A stretch of 17,566 bases of DNA. Source: an uncultured Alistipes sp. (GTDB lineage Bacteria > Bacteroidota > Bacteroidia > Bacteroidales > Rikenellaceae). The first letter of the stretch is position 1, and every line of letters starts with the position of its first letter. Location of the stretch: the NCBI GenBank assembly GCA_949840605.1, contig CATKXN010000051.1, positions 1-17,566 of the forward strand. The letters are read 5' to 3'. Positions 1-7,737 of the stretch are shown here, one piece after another. The notes under the pieces were generated by a model, which was not told the origin of the DNA, did no database searches, and saw nothing but the letters and a program-made list of their open reading frames with translations. Position numbers and translations under genes: made by a program.

Positions 1-963
1 ACCGCATGGGACGGGCTGACGCACCACGACACGATTTTCCCGCTGTTCCTCTTCATCGCGGGCGTCTCGTTCCCCTTCTCGCTGGCCAAGCAGCGCGCCA
101 ACGGCGCGCGTGAAGAGGCCATTCTCCGCAGGGTCATCCGCCGGGGCGTGACACTCGTGGTGCTGGGACTGGTCTACAACGGCCTTTTCAAGCTCGACTT
201 CGCGTCGCTGCGCGTGGCGAGCGTACTGGGCCGCATCGGACTGGCGTGGATGTTTGCCGCAATACTTTATATATATTGCGGCGTCCGCACGCGGGGCATC
301 GTGGCGGCAGCCGTGCTGATCGGCTATTCGCTGCTGCTATGCCTCGTCGCCGCACCCGACGCCCCGGCCGGCGCCGACCCGCTTTCACCCGAAGGCAATC
401 TGGCGGGGTGGGTCGACCGGCAGTGGCTCCCGGGACGCATCCTCTACAAGACGTTCGACCCCGAAGGGCTGCTGAGCACCGTGCCGGCCGTCGTCTCGGC
501 GATGTTCGGCATGTTCACCGGGGAGTTCCTGCGCTGCGGGCGGCCGGGTCTCACGGGGAACCGCAAGGCGCTCTGCATGGCCCTCGCGGCCGTGGCCGTC
601 ACGCTCGTCGGAATCGCCTGGAGCGGCATCATGCCGATCAACAAAAAACTCTGGAGCAGTTCGTTCACCTGCGTAGTGACAGGCTATTCGCTGGGGATGT
701 TCGCGCTGTTCTACTACCTGATCGACGTGCGCGGCTGGAAGCGATGGACGCTCTTTTTCCGCGTCATCGGGCTCAATTCCATCACCATCTACCTGGCACA
801 GCGGATCATTCCCTTCGGCCGGATCTCCGACTTCTTCTTCGGCGGCGCGGCCTCGAAATGCCCCGAAGCCGTGGCTGCAGTCGTGAACGACGCCGGATAC
901 GTCGCCGTCTGCTGGTTATTCCTCTACTTCCTATACAAGAAAAACACATTCCTCAAAGTATGA
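1..963 (+). CDS. HGSNAT-like membrane acyltransferase (DUF5009-type), 5' end outside window
   Basis: Open from the first base, so the N-terminus lies upstream; 320 codons are visible, ending in TGA. The fragment opens with AWDGLTHHDTIFPLFLFIAG, matching the WNGLT-DLVFPWFVFIMG block of human heparan-alpha-glucosaminide N-acetyltransferase. About nine hydrophobic segments follow, and a conserved-looking GLNSITIYLAQ segment lies near the C-terminus, so this is a polytopic inner-membrane protein. The family moves acetyl groups from cytoplasmic acetyl-CoA to terminal alpha-glucosamine on the other side of the membrane. The active-site histidine, as I recall it, lies just before AWxGL and would fall outside the window. 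Its stop overlaps the next gene's start (ATGA), so it is translationally coupled to an alpha-N-acetylglucosaminidase, which supports an acetylation role in glycan breakdown. The family call is fairly firm; the substrate is inferred. Confidence 0.85.
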   Translation, partial: TAWDGLTHHDTIFPLFLFIAGVSFPFSLAKQRANGAREEAILRRVIRRGVTLVVLGLVYNGLFKLDFASLRVASVLGRIGLAWMFAAILYIYCGVRTRGIVAAAVLIGYSLLLCLVAAPDAPAGADPLSPEGNLAGWVDRQWLPGRILYKTFDPEGLLSTVPAVVSAMFGMFTGEFLRCGRPGLTGNRKALCMALAAVAVTLVGIAWSGIMPINKKLWSSSFTCVVTGYSLGMFALFYYLIDVRGWKRWTLFFRVIGLNSITIYLAQRIIPFGRISDFFFGGAASKCPEAVAAVVNDAGYVAVCWLFLYFLYKKNTFLKV

Positions 964-3488
964 ACCTACAATCTGTCATAAAACGGCTTCTGTGCGCAGC
1001 GGCGATTCTCGCCGCGCTCGCCGCCGGGGCTTCGAACCCCGTCGCCGAGGCGCGCGGCGTGATAACGCGCGCGGCCGGCGGCTGGCCCTCCAACGTAGAG
1101 CTGCAGCTGGTGGACAAGGCCCCCTCGGGCTGCGACCGCTTCGCCGTGGAGGCCCGCGACGGACGTCTCCGGGTCGAAGGCAGCAGCACGGTGGCCCTCT
1201 GCCGCGGATTCTACGACTACGTCTCGACGCACGGATACGGCGTCTGCACCTGGTCGGGAAGTCGCTTCGACCTGCCGGAACGCTTTCCCGACACCCAGCG
1301 GCGCGAAGTCGTGTCGCCCTTCGAACGGCGGCTCTACATGAACGTCTGCACCTTCGGCTACACTACGCCCTTCTGGGGCTGGGACGAATGGGAGCGCGAG
1401 ATCGACTGGATGGCCCTCCACGGCTTCGACATGCCGTTGGCCCCGATCGCCGGCGAAGCCATTCTGGCCCGCGTATGGCGCCGGATGGGTCTCACCGACG
1501 AAGAGATCGGCGTGCTCTTCACCGGACCCGCACACCTGCCGTGGATGCGCATGGGCAACATGAGCGGGCTCGACGGCGCGCCGACACCCCGATGGCACGA
1601 GGCGCAGATCGCCCTCCAGCACCGCATTCTCGACCGGATGGAGGCCCTCGGCATGACCCCGGTTTTCCAGGGTTTCGCAGGCTTCGTCCCCCCGGCCATG
1701 AAACGCATCCGCCCGGAAACGACGCTCACCGAAACCAAATGGAGCGGTTTCCGGAACTGGATGCTCTCCCCGCTCGATCCGCTCTTCACCGAAATAGGCA
1801 CCGCTTTCGTCCGCGCCTGGGAGGAGGAGTTCGGCAAGGGCCGATACTACCTCATCGACAGTTTCAACGAGATGGACGTGCCGTTCGGCCCCAAGGGATC
1901 GCCCGAACGCGCCGCGACGCTCCGCCACTACGGCGAGACTATCTATCGTTCGCTCGCCGAGGCCAATCCCGACGCCGTGTGGGTGATGCAGGGGTGGATG
2001 TTCGGCTACCAGCGCAACATCTGGGACCCGGAGAGCGTCAGGGCCCTGCTGGAGGGTGCACCCGACGGACGAATGATGATCCTCGACCTCGCCGTAGACT
2101 TCAACAACTACATCTGGCGCAGCGAGAACAGCTGGAACCACCTGCAAGGGTTTTTCGGACGGGAATGGATCTACTCGACGGTACCCAACTTCGGCGGCCG
2201 CACGGCACTGATCGGCAACCTGGAATTTTACGCCAACGGCCACCTCGAAGCGCTTTCGTCGCCGAACAGGGGATGCCTGACCGGTTACGGCACCTCGCCC
2301 GAAGGAGTCGAAAGCAACGAGATCGTCTACGAGATCATCGCGGCGGCAGGGTGGAGCGGTTCGCGGATCGACCTGAAAAAGTTCCTCCACGACTACTCCG
2401 CAGCGCGTTACGGAAGCTGCCCGGAGAAGATCGACCGCTTCTGGGCCGACATGCTGCAATCCTCCTACAACGAGTGCACGAACAACGCCCGCTACAGGTG
2501 GCAGCTGCGGCCATATTCCCACCGTATGCCGACGATGGGCATCGACGGGCACTATTACGCCGCCATCGAGAGTTTTCTCGCATGCGCCGATGAACTGGAG
2601 GACAGCGAACTCTACCGCACCGACGCCGTGCAGTACGCGGCACTTTACCTCGCATCGAAAGCCGACCTGCTGCTCGAAGCCGCCAACTGGGCCGATCTCT
2701 ACGGCAACCGCGAAACGGCTTGCGAATATGCCCGGCGCATCGAGCGGCTGCTCCTCGACGCCGACCGGCTGCTGGAGTCGCATCCGCTGCTGCGGCTCGA
2801 CCGCTGGAGCGACATGGCCCGCAGGTCCGGATGCACGGAGGAGGAGAAAGAACGTTTTGTCGGGGAGTCGCGCCGCCTGATTTCGGTCTGGGGCGGGCCG
2901 TCGCTGAGCGACTATTCGGCCCGCGTGTGGTCGGGGGCCATCCGCGACTACTATGTGCCGCGGCTGAAACACTACCTCGACGCCAAGGCCGACGGCACCG
3001 TCTTCGACTTCCGCACGTGGGACGAGCAGTGGCACGCCTCACGCACGGTGAGCCGCGCGGAGCCCTTCGGCGACCCGCTGGCCGCGGCCCGCAGGCTGGT
3101 GGCGGAAGCCCGGGACATCACCCCGGCCCTGAACCCCCGTCCGGCCGACGCCGCGGCGTTCTGGTCGCCGTTCGAGCTGGCCAAACCCGCCGTCAACCTC
3201 AGCTTCACCATCGCCCGGGAGCAGTTCGAAAAGGCCCGCGCGCTGCGCATCGTCCCGGTGCGGGGCCGCGAACCGGTGAAGGTCACGGAAGTCCGCTGCA
3301 CGGCCAACCGCTACGACCGCGCCCGCGAGAAGGTGTCGTTCGAGATAGGTCCCGGAAGCGGAACCGTCGAGATCCCCCTGCACAAACTCCAGGCGCCCGA
3401 CCCGCTGTCGAAAGAGGTGACGGTTTACATTCGCATCGAAGGCAAGGCTGCGGCCGACAACTACGCAGCCGTCGAATTAGCATATTAG
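960..3488 (+). CDS. Alpha-N-acetylglucosaminidase, glycoside hydrolase family 89 (NAGLU-like)
   Basis: 842 residues. I chose ATG 960 because it overlaps the upstream stop and gives a signal peptide (basic MNLQSVIKR, then an Ala/Leu-rich core to about residue 25, no lipobox cysteine). The reading frame stays open upstream, but that part is out of frame with the acyltransferase coding sequence. Domains resemble NAGLU: N-terminal domain (about 25-110), TIM barrel with SFNEMD (Glu304, likely acid/base) and SPEGVESNE (Glu448, likely nucleophile), a helical C-terminal domain, and an extra beta-rich tail (about 705-842). GH89 enzymes release terminal alpha-linked GlcNAc, as in heparan sulfate or alpha1,4-GlcNAc-capped mucin. 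The protein is probably periplasmic or surface-exposed. It is cotranscribed with the acetyltransferase, which could create its substrate, and with the phosphoesterase 4 bases downstream. Family assignment is secure; catalytic roles are by analogy. Confidence 0.92.
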   Translation: MNLQSVIKRLLCAAAILAALAAGASNPVAEARGVITRAAGGWPSNVELQLVDKAPSGCDRFAVEARDGRLRVEGSSTVALCRGFYDYVSTHGYGVCTWSGSRFDLPERFPDTQRREVVSPFERRLYMNVCTFGYTTPFWGWDEWEREIDWMALHGFDMPLAPIAGEAILARVWRRMGLTDEEIGVLFTGPAHLPWMRMGNMSGLDGAPTPRWHEAQIALQHRILDRMEALGMTPVFQGFAGFVPPAMKRIRPETTLTETKWSGFRNWMLSPLDPLFTEIGTAFVRAWEEEFGKGRYYLIDSFNEMDVPFGPKGSPERAATLRHYGETIYRSLAEANPDAVWVMQGWMFGYQRNIWDPESVRALLEGAPDGRMMILDLAVDFNNYIWRSENSWNHLQGFFGREWIYSTVPNFGGRTALIGNLEFYANGHLEALSSPNRGCLTGYGTSPEGVESNEIVYEIIAAAGWSGSRIDLKKFLHDYSAARYGSCPEKIDRFWADMLQSSYNECTNNARYRWQLRPYSHRMPTMGIDGHYYAAIESFLACADELEDSELYRTDAVQYAALYLASKADLLLEAANWADLYGNRETACEYARRIERLLLDADRLLESHPLLRLDRWSDMARRSGCTEEEKERFVGESRRLISVWGGPSLSDYSARVWSGAIRDYYVPRLKHYLDAKADGTVFDFRTWDEQWHASRTVSRAEPFGDPLAAARRLVAEARDITPALNPRPADAAAFWSPFELAKPAVNLSFTIAREQFEKARALRIVPVRGREPVKVTEVRCTANRYDRAREKVSFEIGPGSGTVEIPLHKLQAPDPLSKEVTVYIRIEGKAAADNYAAVELAY

Positions 3489-3492
3489 ACCC

Positions 3493-5706
3493 ATGAAAAG
3501 AATCTTAAACATATTGTACATCTCCCTGCTCTGCATGGGATATTGGGGTTGCAGTGCCGACGAAAGCACCGAGAACCCGCGCTCCGTCACATCCCTCGAA
3601 ACCTCCGAACAGGCCGCCATCACCGCCTACGAGGGTCTCACGAAGTATTTCACCGTCACGTCCAACACGAACTGGACGGCCAAGCCTATGGCGTCCTGGC
3701 TCCACATTACGCCCCAGAGCGGCAACAGCGGGACGGTGACCGTCGCCCTGACGGCAGACCCTACGGATAAGACCCAGGACTCGGAAATATTCTTCTCCTC
3801 GGAAAACAGCGTCGTGCAGTTCTCCTTCCCGGTCTTCCAGATGACGCGCAACGACCTCGCGGTATCGCCTGCGACCGTCCCGGTCGTCACGAAGGAGGGG
3901 ACGAAACTGAACTTCACCGCAGCCTGCTACGAAGATTACGAAGTCGATACGAACTGCGACTGGATCGACGCCGATCCCGTACGGAAAATCACCCCCGAAA
4001 TCGCAGTATGGGGCTTCACCGTCCCGGCCAACGAGGGCCGCGGCCGCAGCACCCGGATCACCTTCACGGGCAAGACGGCAGCCGTCTCGGCCGAAGTGAT
4101 CGTCACGCAGGAGGGCGTCAAACTCATCCCCGACAAGGAGGGCGCCACGATCAAGGGCGAAGTGACCTGCGAAAGCGTACCCGTGGAGGGCGTGGTCGTC
4201 TCCGACGGTTTCGAGGTGACCGTCACCGACAAGGACGGCTGCTACTGGCTCGCCTCGAAGAAAAAGAACGGGTCGGTGTTCATCTCCGTCCCGGGCGGCT
4301 ACATGGTCGACACCGACGGCAGCATCCCGTCGTTCTGGCAGGCGACGACCGCGGCGGCGGACGTCGTCGAGGAGCACTCGTTCAGCCTGCGCCGCGAGCC
4401 CAACACGCAGCACATCCTGCTGGCCACGACCGACCCCCACATGGCCAACCGCTACAACTACAACAAGACCTACACCGACACGCCGCAGTACCGCAACGAC
4501 TTCCGCGGCGACATCGACGCCTTCGTCAGGGAGCACGGCGCGAAGAACGTCTACGCCATCTGTCTGGGCGATCTCACGTGGGACATCTACTGGTACGACA
4601 AGGGCACGCTATACACGCTCGAAAACTACCGCAAGGAGATCGAGAACTTCCCCGTACCGTATTTCCAGGTCATGGGCAACCACGACTACGACATGAAGCA
4701 CACCGACGACTTCGAAGCCGCGGGAGCGTTCCGCAGGATCATCGGCCCCACCTATTACTCGTTCAACCTGGGCGACATCCACTACGTCGTGCTCGACAAC
4801 ATGTACTACATCAACAAGAACGAGGACCGCAGCCACGACACCTACGTCGACGACGAACAGCTGGCATGGCTCCGAAAGGACCTCGAACACGCCGACAAGT
4901 CGAAACCCGTCTTCGTCTGCATGCACTGCTCGGCCTACGCCGTCACCGGCGTCTCGAATAACAAGGTCAGCGTGTCTCCGAACTTCAAAAGCGGAAAGAC
5001 CGCCGAGCTGGGCGACTGCTTCAAGGGTTTTGCCAGCGTACACTACCTGACGGGCGACACGCACATCAACCGCGCGGTGGCCAACGAGGACATGCCCGCC
5101 GGCTACGGCAACATCTTCGAACACAACATGGCTGCGGTCTGCGCCTCGTGGTGGTGGACGGGTTACATCTCGCAAAACAGCATCTGCAAGGACGGCAGCG
5201 AAGGCGGCTACATGGTCTTCATCAACAACGGCAGCGACGTGAAATGGCGCTGGAAGGGGATGAAAGTGGCGGCCGACAAGCAATTCCGGAGCTACGACAT
5301 GAACGTCGTGAAAAATCACTACGCCTCGGATGCCAGCGTCAAAGCCTTTCTCAAAAAGTATCCGCTGCGCTCGCAATACGCCGCCTGCAAGGCGAATACG
5401 GTCTACATCAATGTCTGGAACTGGGATTCGGGCTGGGAAATCTCGGTCAGGGAAAACGGACAGCCCCTGACGGTCACCCAGGTCCGGGCTGAAGACCCGC
5501 TGCACAACCTCTCGTACGACATTCCGCGCACGGCGTCGAACGGCAGCCTCACTTCGTCGTTCGCCACCTACAACACCACGCATATCTTCTCGGCGGAGGC
5601 CGCCTCGGCGACCTCGACGCTGGAGATCGTCGTCAAGGATCGTTTCGGAACGACCTATACCGAGACGATGACTCGTCCCAAAGCCTTCACGACCCACATG
5701 GAGTAA
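3493..5706 (+). CDS. BACON-domain lipoprotein with calcineurin-like phosphoesterase domain
   Basis: 737 residues, starting 4 bases after the GH89 stop. The N-terminus is a lipoprotein signal: MKRILN, a hydrophobic core, and lipobox-like YWGC with Cys20, followed by SADES. Two BACON-like immunoglobulin-type domains follow (about 30-118, with NTNWTAKPMASWLHITPQSG, and 119-208), then a beta-rich N-terminal phosphoesterase domain (about 214-300). The metallophosphoesterase core shows TTDPH (Asp314, His316), LGDL (Asp360), GNHD (Asn396-His397), CMHCS (His478) and TGDTH (His524), so the two-metal site appears complete. A beta-rich C-terminal region follows. BACON domains are common in surface glycan-utilisation proteins of Bacteroidota and are thought to bind glycan or mucin or act as spacers. 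The phosphoesterase substrate is unknown; the operon suggests a phosphorylated host glycan or glycolipid, which is inference. Confidence 0.9.
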   Translation: MKRILNILYISLLCMGYWGCSADESTENPRSVTSLETSEQAAITAYEGLTKYFTVTSNTNWTAKPMASWLHITPQSGNSGTVTVALTADPTDKTQDSEIFFSSENSVVQFSFPVFQMTRNDLAVSPATVPVVTKEGTKLNFTAACYEDYEVDTNCDWIDADPVRKITPEIAVWGFTVPANEGRGRSTRITFTGKTAAVSAEVIVTQEGVKLIPDKEGATIKGEVTCESVPVEGVVVSDGFEVTVTDKDGCYWLASKKKNGSVFISVPGGYMVDTDGSIPSFWQATTAAADVVEEHSFSLRREPNTQHILLATTDPHMANRYNYNKTYTDTPQYRNDFRGDIDAFVREHGAKNVYAICLGDLTWDIYWYDKGTLYTLENYRKEIENFPVPYFQVMGNHDYDMKHTDDFEAAGAFRRIIGPTYYSFNLGDIHYVVLDNMYYINKNEDRSHDTYVDDEQLAWLRKDLEHADKSKPVFVCMHCSAYAVTGVSNNKVSVSPNFKSGKTAELGDCFKGFASVHYLTGDTHINRAVANEDMPAGYGNIFEHNMAAVCASWWWTGYISQNSICKDGSEGGYMVFINNGSDVKWRWKGMKVAADKQFRSYDMNVVKNHYASDASVKAFLKKYPLRSQYAACKANTVYINVWNWDSGWEISVRENGQPLTVTQVRAEDPLHNLSYDIPRTASNGSLTSSFATYNTTHIFSAEAASATSTLEIVVKDRFGTTYTETMTRPKAFTTHME

Positions 5707-5712
5707 CAACAA

Positions 5713-5744
5713 ACAACGTCCCGGCTCTCCAGCCGGGACGTTGT
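5713..5744. terminator. Bidirectional hairpin terminator between convergent operons
   Basis: A perfect 14-bp stem (ACAACGTCCCGGCT and its reverse complement) encloses a CTCC loop, starting 6 bases after the phosphoesterase stop and ending 22 bases before the phosphoglucomutase stop on the other strand. The flanks lack a long T-tract; only a weak TTGTT follows on the minus strand. Its symmetry and position suggest it terminates both operons. Confidence 0.82.
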
Positions 5745-5766
5745 CAATAGATAGGGTAGTCGGAGA

Positions 5767-7509
5767 CTACTCCAGCTTGAGTTCCCGCTTGATGCCGTCG
5801 ATCTTGGCGTCGAGTGCGGCCAGCGTCGCGTCGAAATCGGCGACCGAAGCCAGCGGCGCCTTCACTCCGAAATAGAACTTGATCTTGGGCTCCGTGCCCG
5901 AAGGACGCACCGAAACGGTCGTACCGTCTTCGGTGAACCATTGCAGCACGTTGCTGCGGTCCTGGTGGATGGGCGATTTGCATCCCGTCTTCACGTCTAG
6001 CGTTTCGAGCGACTGGAAATCGTTGATCTTCACCACGGGCGACCCGAGAATCGCCTTGGGCGGATTCTGGCGGAAATCGACCATCATCTTCTGAATCTGA
6101 TCGGCGCCCTCCTTGCCCTTGCGGACCACCGAAACGAGGCCCTCGCGATAGAATCCGTACTTCACGTAGAGCTCCTGCAGCCACTCGTAGAGCGTCAGGC
6201 CCATCGTATCCATCGCCCATGCGGCGGCCTCGGCAGCCAGCGAGCAGGCCGAAACGGCGTCCTTGTCGCGCACGTAGTCGCCGGCCAGGTAGCCGAACGA
6301 CTCTTCGCCGCCGCCGATATACTTGGCCTTGCCCTCGTTCTCGCGGATGATCTTGGCGATATACTTGAAGCCCGTGAGGCAGTCGTAGCACTTCACCTTG
6401 AAGTGCTCGGCCACGGCGTTGGCCATCTGCGACGTGACGATGGTCTTCACGACATACTGGTTGCCGTCCAGCTCGCCGCGCTCGGCCCAGCGGGTCAGCT
6501 GGTAGCTCAGCAGCAGCACGAGGGTCTGGTTGCCGTTCAGCAGCACGTATTCGCCCTTCTTATTGCGCAGCGCCACGCCGATGCGGTCCGAATCGGGGTC
6601 AGTGGCCAGCACCAGGTCGGCGCCCTCCTTCGCTGCGAGGTCGATGGCCATAGACATCGTCTTGCGCTCCTCGGGGTTGGGGGACTCGACGGTGGGGAAG
6701 TTGCCGTCAATGACGGCCTGCTCCTTCACCAGGATCACGTTCGTAAAGCCGAACTTCTTCAGCGACTCCGGAACCAGCCGCACGCCCGCGCCGTGCATCG
6801 GCGAGTAGACGATCTTCATGTCGCGGTGCTTCTCGACGCTCTCGGGCGAAAGCGACAGCTCGTGGATCCGGTTCAGGTAGATTTCGTCGAACTTCTCGTC
6901 CAGAATGGTGATGTTTTCGGGATTCTTGCCCGTCTCGATCATGTTCACGTCGGTGATCTTGGCCACCTCGGCGATGATGTTCTTGTCGTGCGGCTCGGTC
7001 ACCTGCGCCCCGTCGGTCCAGTAGGCCTTGTAGCCGTTGTACTCCTTGGGGTTGTGCGAAGCGGTGACGACCACGCCCGAATGGCATTTCAGCTCGCGGA
7101 TGGCGAAGCTCAGTTCAGGTGTCGGCCGGAGCGTGTCGAACAGAAAAACCTGGAACCCGTTCGAGGCGAAAATATCGGCCACGCGCTCGGCGAACATCCG
7201 CGAATTGTTGCGGCTGTCGTGGGCCACGGCCACCCGCACCTGCTCGCCCGCGAAGTTCTTTTTCAGGTAGTTGGAAAGCCCCTGCGTGGCGGCGCCCACC
7301 GTATAGACGTTCATGCGGTTCGACCCCACGCCCATGATGCCGCGCAGACCGCCCGTACCGAACTCGAGGTCCTTGTAGAAGCTCTCGACAAGCTCCTTCA
7401 TATCATTATCCATCAGGTATTTAACCTGCTTTTTCGTCGCTTCGTCATAGTGGCCGTCGAGCCATGCCTGCGCTTTCCGGAGAACCAATTGTTCCAATTC
7501 GTTTGCCAT
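5767..7509 (-). CDS. pgcA: Phospho-sugar mutase (phosphoglucomutase/phosphomannomutase, PgcA type)
   Basis: 580 residues, close to the length of Bacillus PgcA. The enzyme interconverts glucose-1-phosphate and glucose-6-phosphate (or the mannose equivalents) in the cytoplasm, linking glycolysis to nucleotide-sugar synthesis. All alpha-phosphohexomutase landmarks are present: GTGGLRG (about 51-57), the phosphoserine loop TASHNPKEYNGYK (Ser151), the metal loop DPDSDR (Asp304, 306 and 308), the sugar-binding loop GEESFG (401-406) and the phosphate-binding RPSGTEPK near the C-terminus. ATG 7509 gives the expected MANELEQ N-terminus. No Shine-Dalgarno is visible, as usual in this phylum. It stands alone, divergent from dnaA and convergent with the glycan operon, and a near-consensus promoter lies about 60 bases upstream. 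Glucose versus mannose preference cannot be told from sequence. Confidence 0.94.
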   Translation of the reverse strand: MANELEQLVLRKAQAWLDGHYDEATKKQVKYLMDNDMKELVESFYKDLEFGTGGLRGIMGVGSNRMNVYTVGAATQGLSNYLKKNFAGEQVRVAVAHDSRNNSRMFAERVADIFASNGFQVFLFDTLRPTPELSFAIRELKCHSGVVVTASHNPKEYNGYKAYWTDGAQVTEPHDKNIIAEVAKITDVNMIETGKNPENITILDEKFDEIYLNRIHELSLSPESVEKHRDMKIVYSPMHGAGVRLVPESLKKFGFTNVILVKEQAVIDGNFPTVESPNPEERKTMSMAIDLAAKEGADLVLATDPDSDRIGVALRNKKGEYVLLNGNQTLVLLLSYQLTRWAERGELDGNQYVVKTIVTSQMANAVAEHFKVKCYDCLTGFKYIAKIIRENEGKAKYIGGGEESFGYLAGDYVRDKDAVSACSLAAEAAAWAMDTMGLTLYEWLQELYVKYGFYREGLVSVVRKGKEGADQIQKMMVDFRQNPPKAILGSPVVKINDFQSLETLDVKTGCKSPIHQDRSNVLQWFTEDGTTVSVRPSGTEPKIKFYFGVKAPLASVADFDATLAALDAKIDGIKRELKLE

Positions 7510-7566
7510 AATTCTTATTGGTTTTATTTATAATTTACATTTCGGGAGTCCCAAAAATTTTATATG

Positions 7567-7598
7567 CAAATATACGAATTAAAAATCGATTATTCAAT
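7567..7598 (-). promoter_or_regulatory. Predicted primary-sigma promoter of the phospho-sugar mutase gene
   Basis: On the minus strand, 7574-7567 reads TATATTTG, a perfect match to the Bacteroidota -7 box TAnnTTTG. Twenty bases upstream, 7598-7595 reads ATTG, one base off the -33 box TTTG. The implied transcription start gives a leader of roughly 50 bases before ATG 7509. Confidence 0.6.
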
Positions 7599-7693
7599 AT
7601 CAGGGAGTTAAAATTCAGCGTTCGGAAACCGTTGGTTTTCTATATATAAAAAAAGGAGAATTACAACCTAAAAATGAAAATCTTTTCGCAAAA

Positions 7694-7708
7694 TTATTCA
7701 CAACTTTG
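7694..7708 (+). promoter_or_regulatory. DnaA box overlapping a candidate dnaA -7 element
   Basis: TTATTCACA (7694-7702) fits the DnaA-box consensus TTATNCACA. It overlaps CAACTTTG (7701-7708), one base off TAnnTTTG, which would give a leader of about 26 bases before the dnaA ATG. No TTTG is found at -33 spacing. The arrangement suggests dnaA autorepression, but a single 9-mer can occur by chance in AT-rich DNA. Confidence 0.35.
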
Positions 7709-7737
7709 TCTCATCAAAAATGGTGCAACCCTGAATC

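Noticed and set aside
246..959. N-terminal extension of the GH89 frame to 1080 residues
   Set aside because: The extension runs out of frame through the acyltransferase, is Arg/Pro-rich and would bury the signal peptide; ATG 960 fits better.
966..3035. 689-codon open frame on the minus strand opposite the GH89 gene
   Set aside because: It is a shadow of GC-rich codon use; it has no recognisable domain and the plus strand clearly encodes GH89.
7510..7737. Chromosomal origin next to dnaA
   Set aside because: The region is AT-rich but short, and I found only one convincing DnaA box; it is better explained as promoters of two divergent genes.
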